Positions 7,863 through 15,693 are shown, counted from the first letter of the stretch. The stretch: DNA of 17,822 nucleotides from Bifidobacterium breve (GCA_945871625.1 CAMBWL010000005.1:1-17822); one strand, 5' to 3'. A program made the numbers and translations. The notes: generated by a model from the sequence alone, not told the origin.

Positions 7863-8507
7863 ATGACAGTGATGGATCCAAGGTTGAGACAAGTCGCGTT
7901 GGCAACCAAAGGGTTCATGCCCGAAGCCGAAGGCGATGCTTTGTTTGTGGCGGCATGCGCGGCGTGCAGTGAATTGCCGGGATTGCCGATCGTTGAAGTC
8001 GGCACATATTGTGGTCGCTCAACTGTTTGGCTCGGGGCGGCCGCCAAACTCAGCAAGACTTTTTTATTTACGGTCGACCATCATTTAGGTAGCGAAGAGA
8101 ATCAGAAGGGCTGGGAGTGGTTCGACGAATCGCTGGTAGATGCGCGCACACAAAAACTGAACACTCTGCCGACATTTTTGAAGACACTGAAACAAGCCCA
8201 TATCGGTGACGTCGTGGTGCCGATTATCGCTGAGTCACGACTGGCGAGCCAACAATGGAGTTCTGAGTTGGCTTTTTGTTTTGTGGACGGCGGCCATGGT
8301 GACGAGCCGGCGCGACTTGATTATCAAGGGTGGGCACCAAAGGTTGCAGTGGGTGGTTGTCTGGCGATTCATGATATTTTTTCTGACCCAAAAGATGGCG
8401 GTCAGGCACCGTACAAATTTATTTATCAACCGGCGATTGATTCTGGAAAATTCGACGAGATATCGGCAACCGGATCGCTGCGCATTTTACGCAGGACCAA
8501 GCGCTGA
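7863..8507 (+). CDS. Class I SAM-dependent methyltransferase
   Basis: This 214-residue Rossmann-fold methyltransferase has SAM-binding motif I at IVEVGTYCGRSTVWLG (43-58), the acidic residue after strand 2 at D72 (FTVDHH), and a post-motif aspartate and glycines in FCFVDGGHGDEPARLD (139-153), the pattern of the Methyltransf_24 group. The end of the fold is GGCLAIHDIF (164-173). The substrate is unknown. It begins 8 nt after the LIC12162-like gene, without a ribosome site, and is probably cotranscribed; an ATG at 7872 (residue 4) is an alternative start. It converges on the glycan gene block of the other strand, leaving a 7-bp gap, which hints at a shared pathway of glycan or lipid modification. 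Confidence 0.85.
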   Translation: MTVMDPRLRQVALATKGFMPEAEGDALFVAACAACSELPGLPIVEVGTYCGRSTVWLGAAAKLSKTFLFTVDHHLGSEENQKGWEWFDESLVDARTQKLNTLPTFLKTLKQAHIGDVVVPIIAESRLASQQWSSELAFCFVDGGHGDEPARLDYQGWAPKVAVGGCLAIHDIFSDPKDGGQAPYKFIYQPAIDSGKFDEISATGSLRILRRTKR

Positions 8508-8514
8508 GAATAGC

Positions 8515-9555
8515 TTAAATGTCGATTGGGTCGTCGTAGCGAAAAATTCTTGCTGCAGACGAAATCGAATATAGCGAATCCGCTGCCAAAATAATCGCGG
8601 CGCCTGTATAGGCCGAAGTTTCGTCGGCTGGAAACACGACTTTGTCTGGATAAACCAATCCCGTCAGATATGAGCCATCGTGCTTGCGGTGATGAAGAGT
8701 CGTGTTCAGTAGAAACTGTGCCGTGTCGATATCGTCAATCGCCGCAAAAGCCATTGAGCACTCAGCAGTTTCAGACGCGGTGATCCAAGGCTCGTCACTG
8801 ACGCAACGCACACCGTTATCGTTCATCACGAAAGTTTCGAACTGCTCCTCAAGTCGAGCTTTGGCCGCTGAATGAGTCAGCGAGCCACTCAAAACCGGGT
8901 AATACCAGTCCATTGCCCACCGTTCTTTTGGCTCAAAAACTTGTGGCGTTTCACGAATCGCTTTGTCTATTTTTGCGGCAGCCTCGTACCACTCGGGTTT
9001 CGGCTTCTTGAGTGTGTCGGCAACGTTGGCTGCCGAAATCAATGCATGACGGATGGAGGAGCACCCAGTTAGCAATGCGTAATCCCAAGGCTTTTCATTT
9101 TCTTCACGAGCCCACAAAATTGTGCCGTTGCCCAAACGCATCTGGAGTACCCAGTTCATCGCCTTTTCAAGCATCGGCCAAAATTCTCGTAGTTCGCCGG
9201 TATCTCGTGTGCATAACCAGTGATGCCAAAGCCCAGTGCCGACGTACGCGCAAACATTGCTGTCAAGTTTGAAGTCTTTGATGCTGCCGTCAAAGTTGTA
9301 GTAGTTCGACCACGCGCCGTCTGGTCGCTGCGTGCTTTGCAGCCACTGATAGGCACGGTATGCATTTTCTTGCAAGCCCATAACATCGAGTGCCATTGCA
9401 GTTTCAACGTGGTTCCACGGGTCGCAGTGACCATTTTCAAACCAGGGGATCATTCCCGATGGGCGTTGCAAGTTGGCGATTGATTTAGCCGTCTGCAAAA
9501 GTTGGGCATTCGTCAGTACACGATTTGTAGCAAGTGATTTTTGTTGCAGGTTCAC
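8515..9555 (-). CDS. Alpha/alpha-barrel protein annotated in relatives as 'prenyltransferase-like'
   Basis: The product is 346 residues, mostly helical, with recurring Gln-Trp-like pieces such as WLQSTQRPDGAW (71-82), WVLQMRLGNG (135-144) and HHRKHDGSYLTGL (288-300). These suggest a six-hairpin toroid as in squalene/prenyl cyclase and glucoamylase-like folds. Conserved-looking sites are HCDPWNHVETAMAL (43-56), PWITASETAECSMA (256-269) and ADETSAYTGAA (310-320). There is no DXDD cyclase motif, and no signal peptide or membrane helix, so the common label 'prenyltransferase' is not a safe function; a carbohydrate role is as likely. I chose the GTG start at 9555 because it overlaps the stop of the upstream methyltransferase (GTGA); the 41 residues further upstream lie in that gene. 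It is third in the glycosyltransferase operon. Confidence 0.78.
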   Translation of the reverse strand: MNLQQKSLATNRVLTNAQLLQTAKSIANLQRPSGMIPWFENGHCDPWNHVETAMALDVMGLQENAYRAYQWLQSTQRPDGAWSNYYNFDGSIKDFKLDSNVCAYVGTGLWHHWLCTRDTGELREFWPMLEKAMNWVLQMRLGNGTILWAREENEKPWDYALLTGCSSIRHALISAANVADTLKKPKPEWYEAAAKIDKAIRETPQVFEPKERWAMDWYYPVLSGSLTHSAAKARLEEQFETFVMNDNGVRCVSDEPWITASETAECSMAFAAIDDIDTAQFLLNTTLHHRKHDGSYLTGLVYPDKVVFPADETSAYTGAAIILAADSLYSISSAARIFRYDDPIDI

Positions 9556-10295
9556 GATTTTGTACCAACGAGTTGATTGATGGGCTTTGTTGCGTACACG
9601 ACATAGCTCTTGCCGATCACGGGGCTCAAAGCCTTGTCGAGGGCGCGAGTGATGGTTGGCGCAGAGATTATGTCCCACTCAAGAAATTTTTTGTACATTG
9701 CAACGGCTTTGTGATCTTCGCGTTGTGGGCCAACTGCGCAGCGCAACCACCAATATGGCGAGTGCAGGCCGTGGGCTTTATGAGTTGCGTCAACTGTGAG
9801 ACCAGCCCGCGCAATTTTCGATCGTAATTCGGCACCACGATAAATACGAACATGTCCACCCTGAACGAATGGTGCGTGGTATTCGTCTGAAAGCGCCCAA
9901 TTTATTTTTTCTGGAAACCATGCCGGCACCGTTGCGGCGAGGGTGCCACCAGGGCGAAGGACTCGGACGAATTCGTTGATTGCCGAGGTGTCGTCGTGAA
10001 TATGCTCAAGTACTTCTGATGTGACGATGCAGTCAAATGTCGAATCGTTGAACGGCAGTCGCGTTGCATCGCCGCGCACCACGCCATTGAATGAATCACC
10101 TTTTAGTTCGCCGGCTTCGTACATCGCGGCAAATGTTGCGCGGGTGCTGGTTACTTCTTGTTCGGCGTAGTCGAGGGCTACAACTCGTGCTCCGCGTCGC
10201 GCTGCTTCGAACGCGTGTCGACCAAAGCCAGTGCCGGCGTCAAGAAAAAGGTCTCCTGGTTTTAAATTCAGGCGATCAAATCTGATCGTCAGCAT
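9552..10295 (-). CDS. Class I SAM-dependent methyltransferase (Methyltransf_11 type)
   Basis: The 247-residue product has a complete SAM-binding core: motif I FLDAGTGFGRH (17-27), acidic D42 in VVALDYA, GDATRLPF (75-82), SEVLEHIHDD (93-102) and RVLRPGGTLAATVP (111-124). This layout is typical of small-molecule, lipid or sugar methyltransferases. The C-terminal part includes SPYWWLR (183-189 region) and an amphipathic stretch that may hold the acceptor; the substrate is unknown. The ATG start shares one base with the glycosyltransferase stop (TAATG), and its stop overlaps the next gene's GTG, so the three genes are translationally coupled and very likely act on the same molecule. Confidence 0.88.
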   Translation of the reverse strand: MLTIRFDRLNLKPGDLFLDAGTGFGRHAFEAARRGARVVALDYAEQEVTSTRATFAAMYEAGELKGDSFNGVVRGDATRLPFNDSTFDCIVTSEVLEHIHDDTSAINEFVRVLRPGGTLAATVPAWFPEKINWALSDEYHAPFVQGGHVRIYRGAELRSKIARAGLTVDATHKAHGLHSPYWWLRCAVGPQREDHKAVAMYKKFLEWDIISAPTITRALDKALSPVIGKSYVVYATKPINQLVGTKS

Positions 10296-11587
10296 TATCT
10301 GCCATCTCGTTTCGCCAATTTGGCGACGTTGTGCGGCATCGAGAGCACTTGGCGATATTGGTCAACTGTTAACTGGGCGCAATGACGCCAACTCCAGCGC
10401 TCGGCCACACGTTGGCGGCCCGCCAGGCCGATTTTTTCGCGCAGATTTTTGTCGTCGAGACCCCGACGAATCGCCGCCGCCAGTGCATCTGCATCGGCAG
10501 GAGGACACGACAAAACAGTTTCGCCGTCGCGACCCGTGACTTCGGGCAGTGCACCGCCGGTCGTGGCGACCAGACAGATGCCCGTGCTCATCGCTTCGAT
10601 TGCCGGCAAACTAAAACCTTCGTAGAGGCTCGGCACTACCGCGAGTTCACATGATGCATAAAGTTCGACGATTTGTTCATCGCTCACACCCGAGACATAA
10701 CTAATGCAGTCTTGTAGGCCGAGTGACTCGATTAAATCGGCACTTGCACCTGCGCGAGGCTTGCCGATAATCGTCAGATGAACTTCGCGCTCGGTGCGAA
10801 GTTTGGCGACGGCTTCGAGCAAAAACGACAGGCCTTTGAGGGCGACGTCAGCAGATGCCGTTGTAATTAAATGAGCGGGTTTTCTTTGGATCGATGGAAT
10901 CGGCTTAAACAAATCTGGGTCGACACCAACTGGGACCAGCCGCATGCGATCTTTAGAGACGCCCATGTCGGTGTGGATGTCGTTAATCGAGTTTTCACTG
11001 ACTACCACTACGCGTGGCATCTTGCTTGCGACTCGACCTTGCATCCATACGAACGAATACCAGCGGCCGATTGCTCGACGCTTCCACCAAGTCGGGGTGT
11101 GCGCCATTTCAAGGGTGCGATCTTTTGTGATTGGGTGATGCAACGTGACGATCGTTGGAATAATTTTTTCAATCTTCAAAATTGACGAACCCAGACATTG
11201 GTTGTCGTGCACGAGATCGAAGTCGTTAACGCGACCACGCAGCACTCGATGGGCGCGCATACTGAACGAGAGTGGCTCACCGAAAGTGCCCTTCAAAAAC
11301 AATGCAGCCTCGACAAAATTTGGCCAAGTGTTCAACTCCCAATATGCGGGAAATCTGCCAGGATTGTGATCGTTGAAGATATCAAGGCTTGGCAATTTGT
11401 GCAGTTCAATGCGTGGATCGATGATCGGGTACGGCTGGCCGCTAAAGACTTCGACATGATGTCCCAGATCGACGAGTGCTTTGGTCAAGTGGCGCGAATA
11501 AACACCTTGACCGCCGACGTGGGGCTTGCCACGATAGGTGAGATACGCGATTCGTATCGGACCGTTGATGTCAAACGGTTTAGTCAT
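10295..11587 (-). CDS. GT4-family glycosyltransferase (GT-B fold)
   Basis: This cytoplasmic retaining glycosyltransferase has 430 residues. The N-terminal acceptor domain begins IRIAYLTYRG (11-20) and has the glycine loop VGGQGVYSRHL (24-34). The C-terminal donor domain has VVVSENS (194-200), VPVGVDPDLF (218-227), the lysine-bearing ALKGLSFLLEAV (249-260) and the EX7E signature E323-GFSLPAI-E331 followed by the GGALPEV loop (344-350). A nucleotide sugar is the donor; which sugar and acceptor cannot be told. It opens an operon with a methyltransferase and an alpha/alpha-barrel protein. TAGGAT on the minus strand 6 nt upstream can act as a leaderless -10 box; the AGGA inside it could equally be a ribosome site. 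Confidence 0.92.
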   Translation of the reverse strand: MTKPFDINGPIRIAYLTYRGKPHVGGQGVYSRHLTKALVDLGHHVEVFSGQPYPIIDPRIELHKLPSLDIFNDHNPGRFPAYWELNTWPNFVEAALFLKGTFGEPLSFSMRAHRVLRGRVNDFDLVHDNQCLGSSILKIEKIIPTIVTLHHPITKDRTLEMAHTPTWWKRRAIGRWYSFVWMQGRVASKMPRVVVVSENSINDIHTDMGVSKDRMRLVPVGVDPDLFKPIPSIQRKPAHLITTASADVALKGLSFLLEAVAKLRTEREVHLTIIGKPRAGASADLIESLGLQDCISYVSGVSDEQIVELYASCELAVVPSLYEGFSLPAIEAMSTGICLVATTGGALPEVTGRDGETVLSCPPADADALAAAIRRGLDDKNLREKIGLAGRQRVAERWSWRHCAQLTVDQYRQVLSMPHNVAKLAKRDGR

Positions 11588-11593
11588 TAGAAA

Positions 11594-11599
11594 ATCCTA
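11594..11599 (-). promoter_or_regulatory. Putative -10 box (or ribosome site) of the GT4 operon
   Basis: TAGGAT on the minus strand ends 6 nt before the ATG whose last base is 11587, within the 55-bp gap that follows the epimerase gene. It fits the leaderless pattern seen elsewhere. Its internal AGGA, 7 nt before the ATG, could instead be a Shine-Dalgarno site, in which case the true promoter is upstream. Confidence 0.4.
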
Positions 11600-11642
11600 C
11601 CGTGAGGTTATTCAGACTTTCTTGGCGTGAGTTTGATGATTG

Positions 11643-12428
11643 CTATTTAGCAACTGAGAGTCGCATGAACTTGGTGAGTGGCGTGGTGGGCGTGATCACG
11701 AACGGCTCGAGATTGAAACCATCAGGTGGACCTGATTGTGGTTCGACACAAATTGCGTGGTTGGTTTGGTCATAGATCACCCAATGTGAGCAGTCGCTAT
11801 CGATAGTCACGGTGATGGCGTCGTCAAAAACAATTTTTGGCGCGTGCTGTGAATCCGTGAAGCAATCGTCATATGGCGGCGCTGGCGGATTAATTGTTGC
11901 ACCCGTTGGTATACCGAATTTGTCGCGCACGTACATTTTTTTGAAAGCGGTTTCAATTCGACATGGGCGAGCGAACCATGGGTGCCAGCCAACTTGACCC
12001 GGCATTTTTTCATTTGACGTCGAAAGTTCAAGTTGGAAGTTAACCGCGTTGTCTTCAACCGTGATCATCTGAATTACCTCACCGTAAAAATTGAATTGCG
12101 GGCCGAGGTCAATTTGCATTGTCACGCTTGTCGGTGAAGATTCAACGACCCTGAAAGGACGATCAAACACCGTGCCATGAATTGCATGTGGCGGTAGGTT
12201 CATCTCGAGTTGATGATTTTGTGAGTTGAAGTTGAACTTGCCGTTGCGCACCCGACCCGCATAGGGCGCCATCGGGTACAAGCCCCACTGCTGAAGATTT
12301 GTCTCGCTGCTTTGCGTGACCAAGAGTTCTCGGCCGTGAGCAGTTAGTGATGAAACGCGTCCACCATTTTGTGGATCGATTGCGCATCGAATATTTTCAC
12401 CCGTAAGAATGATTGGTTGTCGGGTCAT
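11643..12428 (-). CDS. Aldose 1-epimerase (GalM-like mutarotase)
   Basis: Aldose 1-epimerases interconvert alpha and beta anomers of sugars such as galactose or glucose. The 261-residue product is a beta-sandwich type with PYAGRVRNGKF (55-65), the histidine motif HAIHGTVFDRPF (81-92), GWHPWF (147-152) and CVEPQSGPPDGFN (227-239). The catalytic acid/base pair would be H149 and E229, with H84 also in the pocket. It is shorter than E. coli GalM (346) but typical of the compact actinobacterial branch. ATGA overlap with lnt makes it the last gene of the htpX-lnt operon, an unexpected place. It could serve the Leloir genes galT and lacZ encoded about 4 kb away, or act on another hexose; the symbol galM is withheld for that reason. 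Confidence 0.88.
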   Translation of the reverse strand: MTRQPIILTGENIRCAIDPQNGGRVSSLTAHGRELLVTQSSETNLQQWGLYPMAPYAGRVRNGKFNFNSQNHQLEMNLPPHAIHGTVFDRPFRVVESSPTSVTMQIDLGPQFNFYGEVIQMITVEDNAVNFQLELSTSNEKMPGQVGWHPWFARPCRIETAFKKMYVRDKFGIPTGATINPPAPPYDDCFTDSQHAPKIVFDDAITVTIDSDCSHWVIYDQTNHAICVEPQSGPPDGFNLEPFVITPTTPLTKFMRLSVAK

Positions 12429-13915
12429 CGTGGGGAGAGTTTTTGTCTCTTAGCCAAACCAATTAAGACCAGTGCTATCAGTAATGCGAGGATAAATGGT
12501 GCGTCGCCCGATCGAGAATAGAGCGTCCTGCCTGAACGTAATGGCACATCGACGATCAAAGTTTGTGCGGTGCCAATGCCAAGGCGATCGATTATTTCTC
12601 CTTGAGGTGAAATCACGGCGCTGAACCCGGTTGTTGCTGCTTGCAGCGTCCATCGACTTGTTTCGCGGGCGCGCAGTGAATTCGTGGCAAGTTGCTGCGA
12701 TTGCAAAATTGTGCCCGTATAACTCGAACCGTTGGTTGGGTTAAGCAAAACTTCGCCGCCTGCTTCAACGCCACTGTTGGCTCGTCCTGAAAAAAACGCC
12801 TCCCACGAAATTACGACAGCAACTTTGGTGTCTTTTAGGTCAAGGACCGCCGGATCTTCACCAGCCACCGCATCATTCGGAATGCGATTCATTGGAGCGC
12901 CGATTGCGCCGAGAAAACCGCGCAAACCGCTCGGCACATATTCGCCAAACGGAACGCGGCGCACTTTGTCATAACGAGAGGTGATTTCACCGGTTGGTTT
13001 CACGACTACCTGGGCATTGGTGAATTTATTTGAACCAGCATCTTCGGTGATGCCAACTATGAGTTCGGTGTCGAGTCGCACCGCTTCGGCAACTATTTCG
13101 GTGAATTCTTTGCTTGTCTTGAATTCGGCCACGTCGATTACGTTTTCGGGCCAGAGCACAGCATCCAAATTGTCGGTTCGTAGCAGAGTTTGCGTTACTT
13201 TCAAGTGGCGGTCGAAGGCGTCACGCGCCGAAGCATTGATTGCAAGAACACCTTGTGGGCCGCCACCCTGGACCAAGGCGATGCGCAGAGTTTCGCCGGT
13301 TGGTTTTGATGTTGAGATTGTGAGCGCAAAGGTTTGCAGCACGACTAAAGCGATTGCGAGTTGAAACACTTTCGCACGCGATTCACGGCGGTTGAAATAT
13401 GCAGCGAAGATGGCGCCAAGTTGCAGGACAAACCAGGTCGCCAAGATTGGGCCACCAACAGAGACGACATCAGCAATCGCGGTTTGTGAAATCGCAATCG
13501 GAAGCGTGGCGAGTGGAACCCCACCAAATGGAAGTGAGAAACGCAGTACCTCTGCCAAACAATGACAAATCGGGCGCGTGACTGGAGTGTTGCCAAATTT
13601 GCCAGCGGCAACCGAGGCGACGCCGTGAAACAGAGAAAAAATCAAGACTGCGATGATGTATCCGGGAGCCGTGAGCCACCACATCCACATCATGCCAAGG
13701 CTGAGCCAGGCGATCGCAAACACCGTGCCGAGCACGAAAAGTTCAAGTCGGCCGAGTGCCAGATTGCAAAGTGCGAAAAATATTGCGGTTCCGATGATCG
13801 CTAAAGGCCACCATCCCCAGGGAGGCAAACTGAAGCCAACGAGTAAACCGCACACCAGGACACCGATTTTTCGCGCGCGCGCCGAATTCTTGAACATTGC
13901 AAGATTCAATTTCAT
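12425..13915 (-). CDS. lnt: Apolipoprotein N-acyltransferase with Ser in place of the catalytic Cys
   Basis: Lnt adds a third acyl chain to the N-terminal diacylglyceryl-Cys of lipoproteins at the outer face of the membrane. The 496-residue product has N-terminal membrane helices (within about 15-200, including GFSLPPWGWWPL), a nitrilase-like domain (about 209-460) and a last helix (474-488). Two active-site residues match: E257 in LWPEN and K317 in RYDKVRRVPFGEY. The nucleophile position, normally Cys in a VxICYE or ICWE stretch, reads VVISWEAFF (367-375), giving S370; the minus-strand codon is TCG. The substrate-loop region LLNPTNGSSYTGT (390-402) is intact. The protein may be inactive, altered, or use Ser; see findings. 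The gene lies between htpX and an epimerase with ATGA overlaps. Confidence 0.9.
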   Translation of the reverse strand: MKLNLAMFKNSARARKIGVLVCGLLVGFSLPPWGWWPLAIIGTAIFFALCNLALGRLELFVLGTVFAIAWLSLGMMWMWWLTAPGYIIAVLIFSLFHGVASVAAGKFGNTPVTRPICHCLAEVLRFSLPFGGVPLATLPIAISQTAIADVVSVGGPILATWFVLQLGAIFAAYFNRRESRAKVFQLAIALVVLQTFALTISTSKPTGETLRIALVQGGGPQGVLAINASARDAFDRHLKVTQTLLRTDNLDAVLWPENVIDVAEFKTSKEFTEIVAEAVRLDTELIVGITEDAGSNKFTNAQVVVKPTGEITSRYDKVRRVPFGEYVPSGLRGFLGAIGAPMNRIPNDAVAGEDPAVLDLKDTKVAVVISWEAFFSGRANSGVEAGGEVLLNPTNGSSYTGTILQSQQLATNSLRARETSRWTLQAATTGFSAVISPQGEIIDRLGIGTAQTLIVDVPLRSGRTLYSRSGDAPFILALLIALVLIGLAKRQKLSPR

Positions 13916-14805
13916 CGAAATGGGTCTTCGGTGCGCAGTAAAACTTGAAGTTGGGCAATTCTCTCGCGTGCCGGCGGGTGCGAAGCAACCACAAGGCTGT
14001 TAGTTGACTGGCGATCACCAAGTTCAGATTCGTCGTTGACGCGTTTGAGCGCCGTGAGAAGTTCATTGCCGAAACCCATGTGTACCGCGCGTTGATCAGC
14101 CTGAAATTCGGATCCATGTCCAACGGCACTGCTCAGCGCTTGCGCCACCACCAGACCTGCCACAAAAAGTGAGGAGGTGACCGTCAGCGCTGCAGAGATC
14201 AGCAAACCAAAAAACTTTAATGCCGTGAGTTTTGAACTAAATGTATTCGATATTGCTTCAGCGAGCCGTTGCAAGATGAAACCCATTCGTGCGAGCAACA
14301 AAATCGGCAAACTCAACCATTGCGCAATCGTTAATGCAACCGTGTGTGAGCCGAGGTGGTGACTAAGTTCGTGGGCCAAAACGCCGGAGAGTTCGCGTTC
14401 GTCGAGTTCATTAATCGCATAAGACGAGACCACCACAAGGTGACCACCAGAGGCGAAAGCATTGATGTCTTGACTGTCAACAACCGCAAGCACGAAACTC
14501 TCGGTGCTGATGTGATTTGCTTGGGCAACTTTGCGCCACGACTTGTGAAGAGTCGCCGCCTCTAAGGGTGTCGGCTTGCGTGCACTGAGCAGTCGCGCAA
14601 GAAAAATTCGTTGAACAGATTTAGAGAACAGCACGATGCCGAGCGCGAGAGAGGCGAATGCGAAAAGCGGATACGAAACATCGGTGAATTGCCAGAACGG
14701 TAACCAAAAAATTACGATTGCTATCAGCCAGATAGGTATCAAAGCGGCGACGGGCGCCAACGCACTAATCGCCGCTGAATCGACCTGGCGTTTGGCGGTG
14801 GACAC
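13912..14805 (-). CDS. M48-family membrane zinc metalloprotease (HtpX-like)
   Basis: This 297-residue membrane protease of the M48 (HtpX/Ste24) kind has two N-terminal helices (about 12-34 and 45-62), then a zinc site HELSHH (145-150), in which H145 and H149 bind zinc and E146 is catalytic. Two further hydrophobic segments follow (157-177 and 198-222), then the third ligand E233 in SEFQAD (232-237). The pre-site INAFASGG (114-121) and the tail SHPPARERI (275-283) are family marks. Such proteases clear misfolded membrane proteins under stress. The GTG start at 14805 has no ribosome site, and no clear -10 box at the leaderless spacing was found. It is first in an operon with lnt (ATGA overlap), divergent from lgt. 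Confidence 0.92.
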   Translation of the reverse strand: MSTAKRQVDSAAISALAPVAALIPIWLIAIVIFWLPFWQFTDVSYPLFAFASLALGIVLFSKSVQRIFLARLLSARKPTPLEAATLHKSWRKVAQANHISTESFVLAVVDSQDINAFASGGHLVVVSSYAINELDERELSGVLAHELSHHLGSHTVALTIAQWLSLPILLLARMGFILQRLAEAISNTFSSKLTALKFFGLLISAALTVTSSLFVAGLVVAQALSSAVGHGSEFQADQRAVHMGFGNELLTALKRVNDESELGDRQSTNSLVVASHPPARERIAQLQVLLRTEDPFR

Positions 14806-14867
14806 ACATTAAGTAGACCAGCAAAAAGCGCAGATAGACAACCGTTCGCCAGTTCGTCACTGAGAAC

Positions 14868-14873
14868 TAGTCT
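14868..14873 (+). promoter_or_regulatory. -10 box of leaderless promoter for lgt
   Basis: TAGTCT is followed by exactly 7 nt and the ATG at 14881, which settles the start over the TTG three bases earlier. The box sits in a 75-bp gap (14806-14880) between htpX and lgt. An imperfect dyad, AGTTCGTCACTGAGAACT (14851-14868), abuts it with 5-bp outer arms. The -35 region is weak. Confidence 0.5.
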
Positions 14874-14880
14874 GAACTTG

Positions 14881-15693
14881 ATGTTTGCGAGTTTGCCAAG
14901 CCCATCTGCGGGTTCGCTTGAGATTGGCCCATTGCGATTCAACGCCTATGGATTAATGATCGCACTTGGCGTGGTCGCCGCAGTTTGGTTGTTTAAAAAA
15001 CGTCTGATGCAAAGACAGCTCGGCAAACCTGAAGATGCAGGATCAATCGCGATGATCGCCGTGCCAGTCGGCATTGTTGGGGCGCGTGCCTATCACGTGA
15101 TCACCGATTGGGGGCGTTTTGATGGTCGCCGATTTGATGTCGTGAAAATTTGGGAAGGTGGCCTTGGCATTTGGGGAGGAATTGCGGTAGGTGTTGTTGC
15201 CGGTGCTCTGATGTTGAAAAGCAAGAACATTCCGATTGCGGCGGGCCTAACTTGTGTTGCACCGGCATTGGCACTTGCTCAGTCGATTGGACGATGGGGA
15301 AACTGGTTCAACCAGGAACTTTTTGGTAAACCCACGAATTTATTGTGGGCATTACAAGTTTCGCCAGGCAAGGCACAGGCGGCTGGGTTTGAAGTCGGCA
15401 CCACTTTTCATCCGACCTTTTTATATGAGTCGCTGGGCTGTCTGTTTATTTGTGTCGCACTGATCAAGGCTGAGAAGCGTCGGAAATTCAGAGACGGAGA
15501 TCTGTTCGCGATGTATGTCGCAGGGTACACATTTTTGCGATTTTTCGTCGAGTCTTTGCGCATTGACGAGGCAAAAAATATTGCAGGGTTGCGCTTGAAC
15601 CAATGGACTTCGATAGCGGTATTTTCTTGTGCTGTCGTCTACTTGGCGGTTGCCAAGAGAGCCTCTACGAAGTCAAGGAGCGAAGCCGCTTAG
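14881..15693 (+). CDS. lgt: Prolipoprotein diacylglyceryl transferase
   Basis: Lgt transfers diacylglycerol from phosphatidylglycerol to the lipobox Cys of prelipoproteins, the first step of lipoprotein maturation, inside the cytoplasmic membrane. The 270-residue product has about seven hydrophobic helices. Family marks are NAYGLMIALG (21-30), GARAYHV (67-73), WEGGLGIWGG (91-100), the Lgt signature GRWGNWFNQELFG (137-149) with R138 equivalent to the essential E. coli R143, HPTFLYES (177-184), and FLRFFVE (218-224), likely containing the second essential Arg. The His-Gly-Gly of E. coli is Glu-Gly-Gly here, as in other actinobacteria. It is divergent from the htpX-lnt operon, and its 3' end overlaps galT by 29 bp tail to tail. 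Confidence 0.95.
   Translation: MFASLPSPSAGSLEIGPLRFNAYGLMIALGVVAAVWLFKKRLMQRQLGKPEDAGSIAMIAVPVGIVGARAYHVITDWGRFDGRRFDVVKIWEGGLGIWGGIAVGVVAGALMLKSKNIPIAAGLTCVAPALALAQSIGRWGNWFNQELFGKPTNLLWALQVSPGKAQAAGFEVGTTFHPTFLYESLGCLFICVALIKAEKRRKFRDGDLFAMYVAGYTFLRFFVESLRIDEAKNIAGLRLNQWTSIAVFSCAVVYLAVAKRASTKSRSEAA

Noticed and set aside
9556..9678. N-terminal extension of the alpha/alpha-barrel protein up to 9678
   Set aside because: It lies wholly inside the preceding methyltransferase gene in another frame and is not family-like. The GTG at 9555 overlaps that gene's stop, as in the other couplings of this region.
12981..13364. 127-codon plus-strand ORF opposite lnt
   Set aside because: Low-complexity Ser/Thr/Ala/Val content with no motif; opposite a clear lnt frame.
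14878..14880. TTG as the lgt start codon
   Set aside because: It directly precedes an ATG, and the -10 box spacing of exactly 7 nt points to the ATG at 14881.
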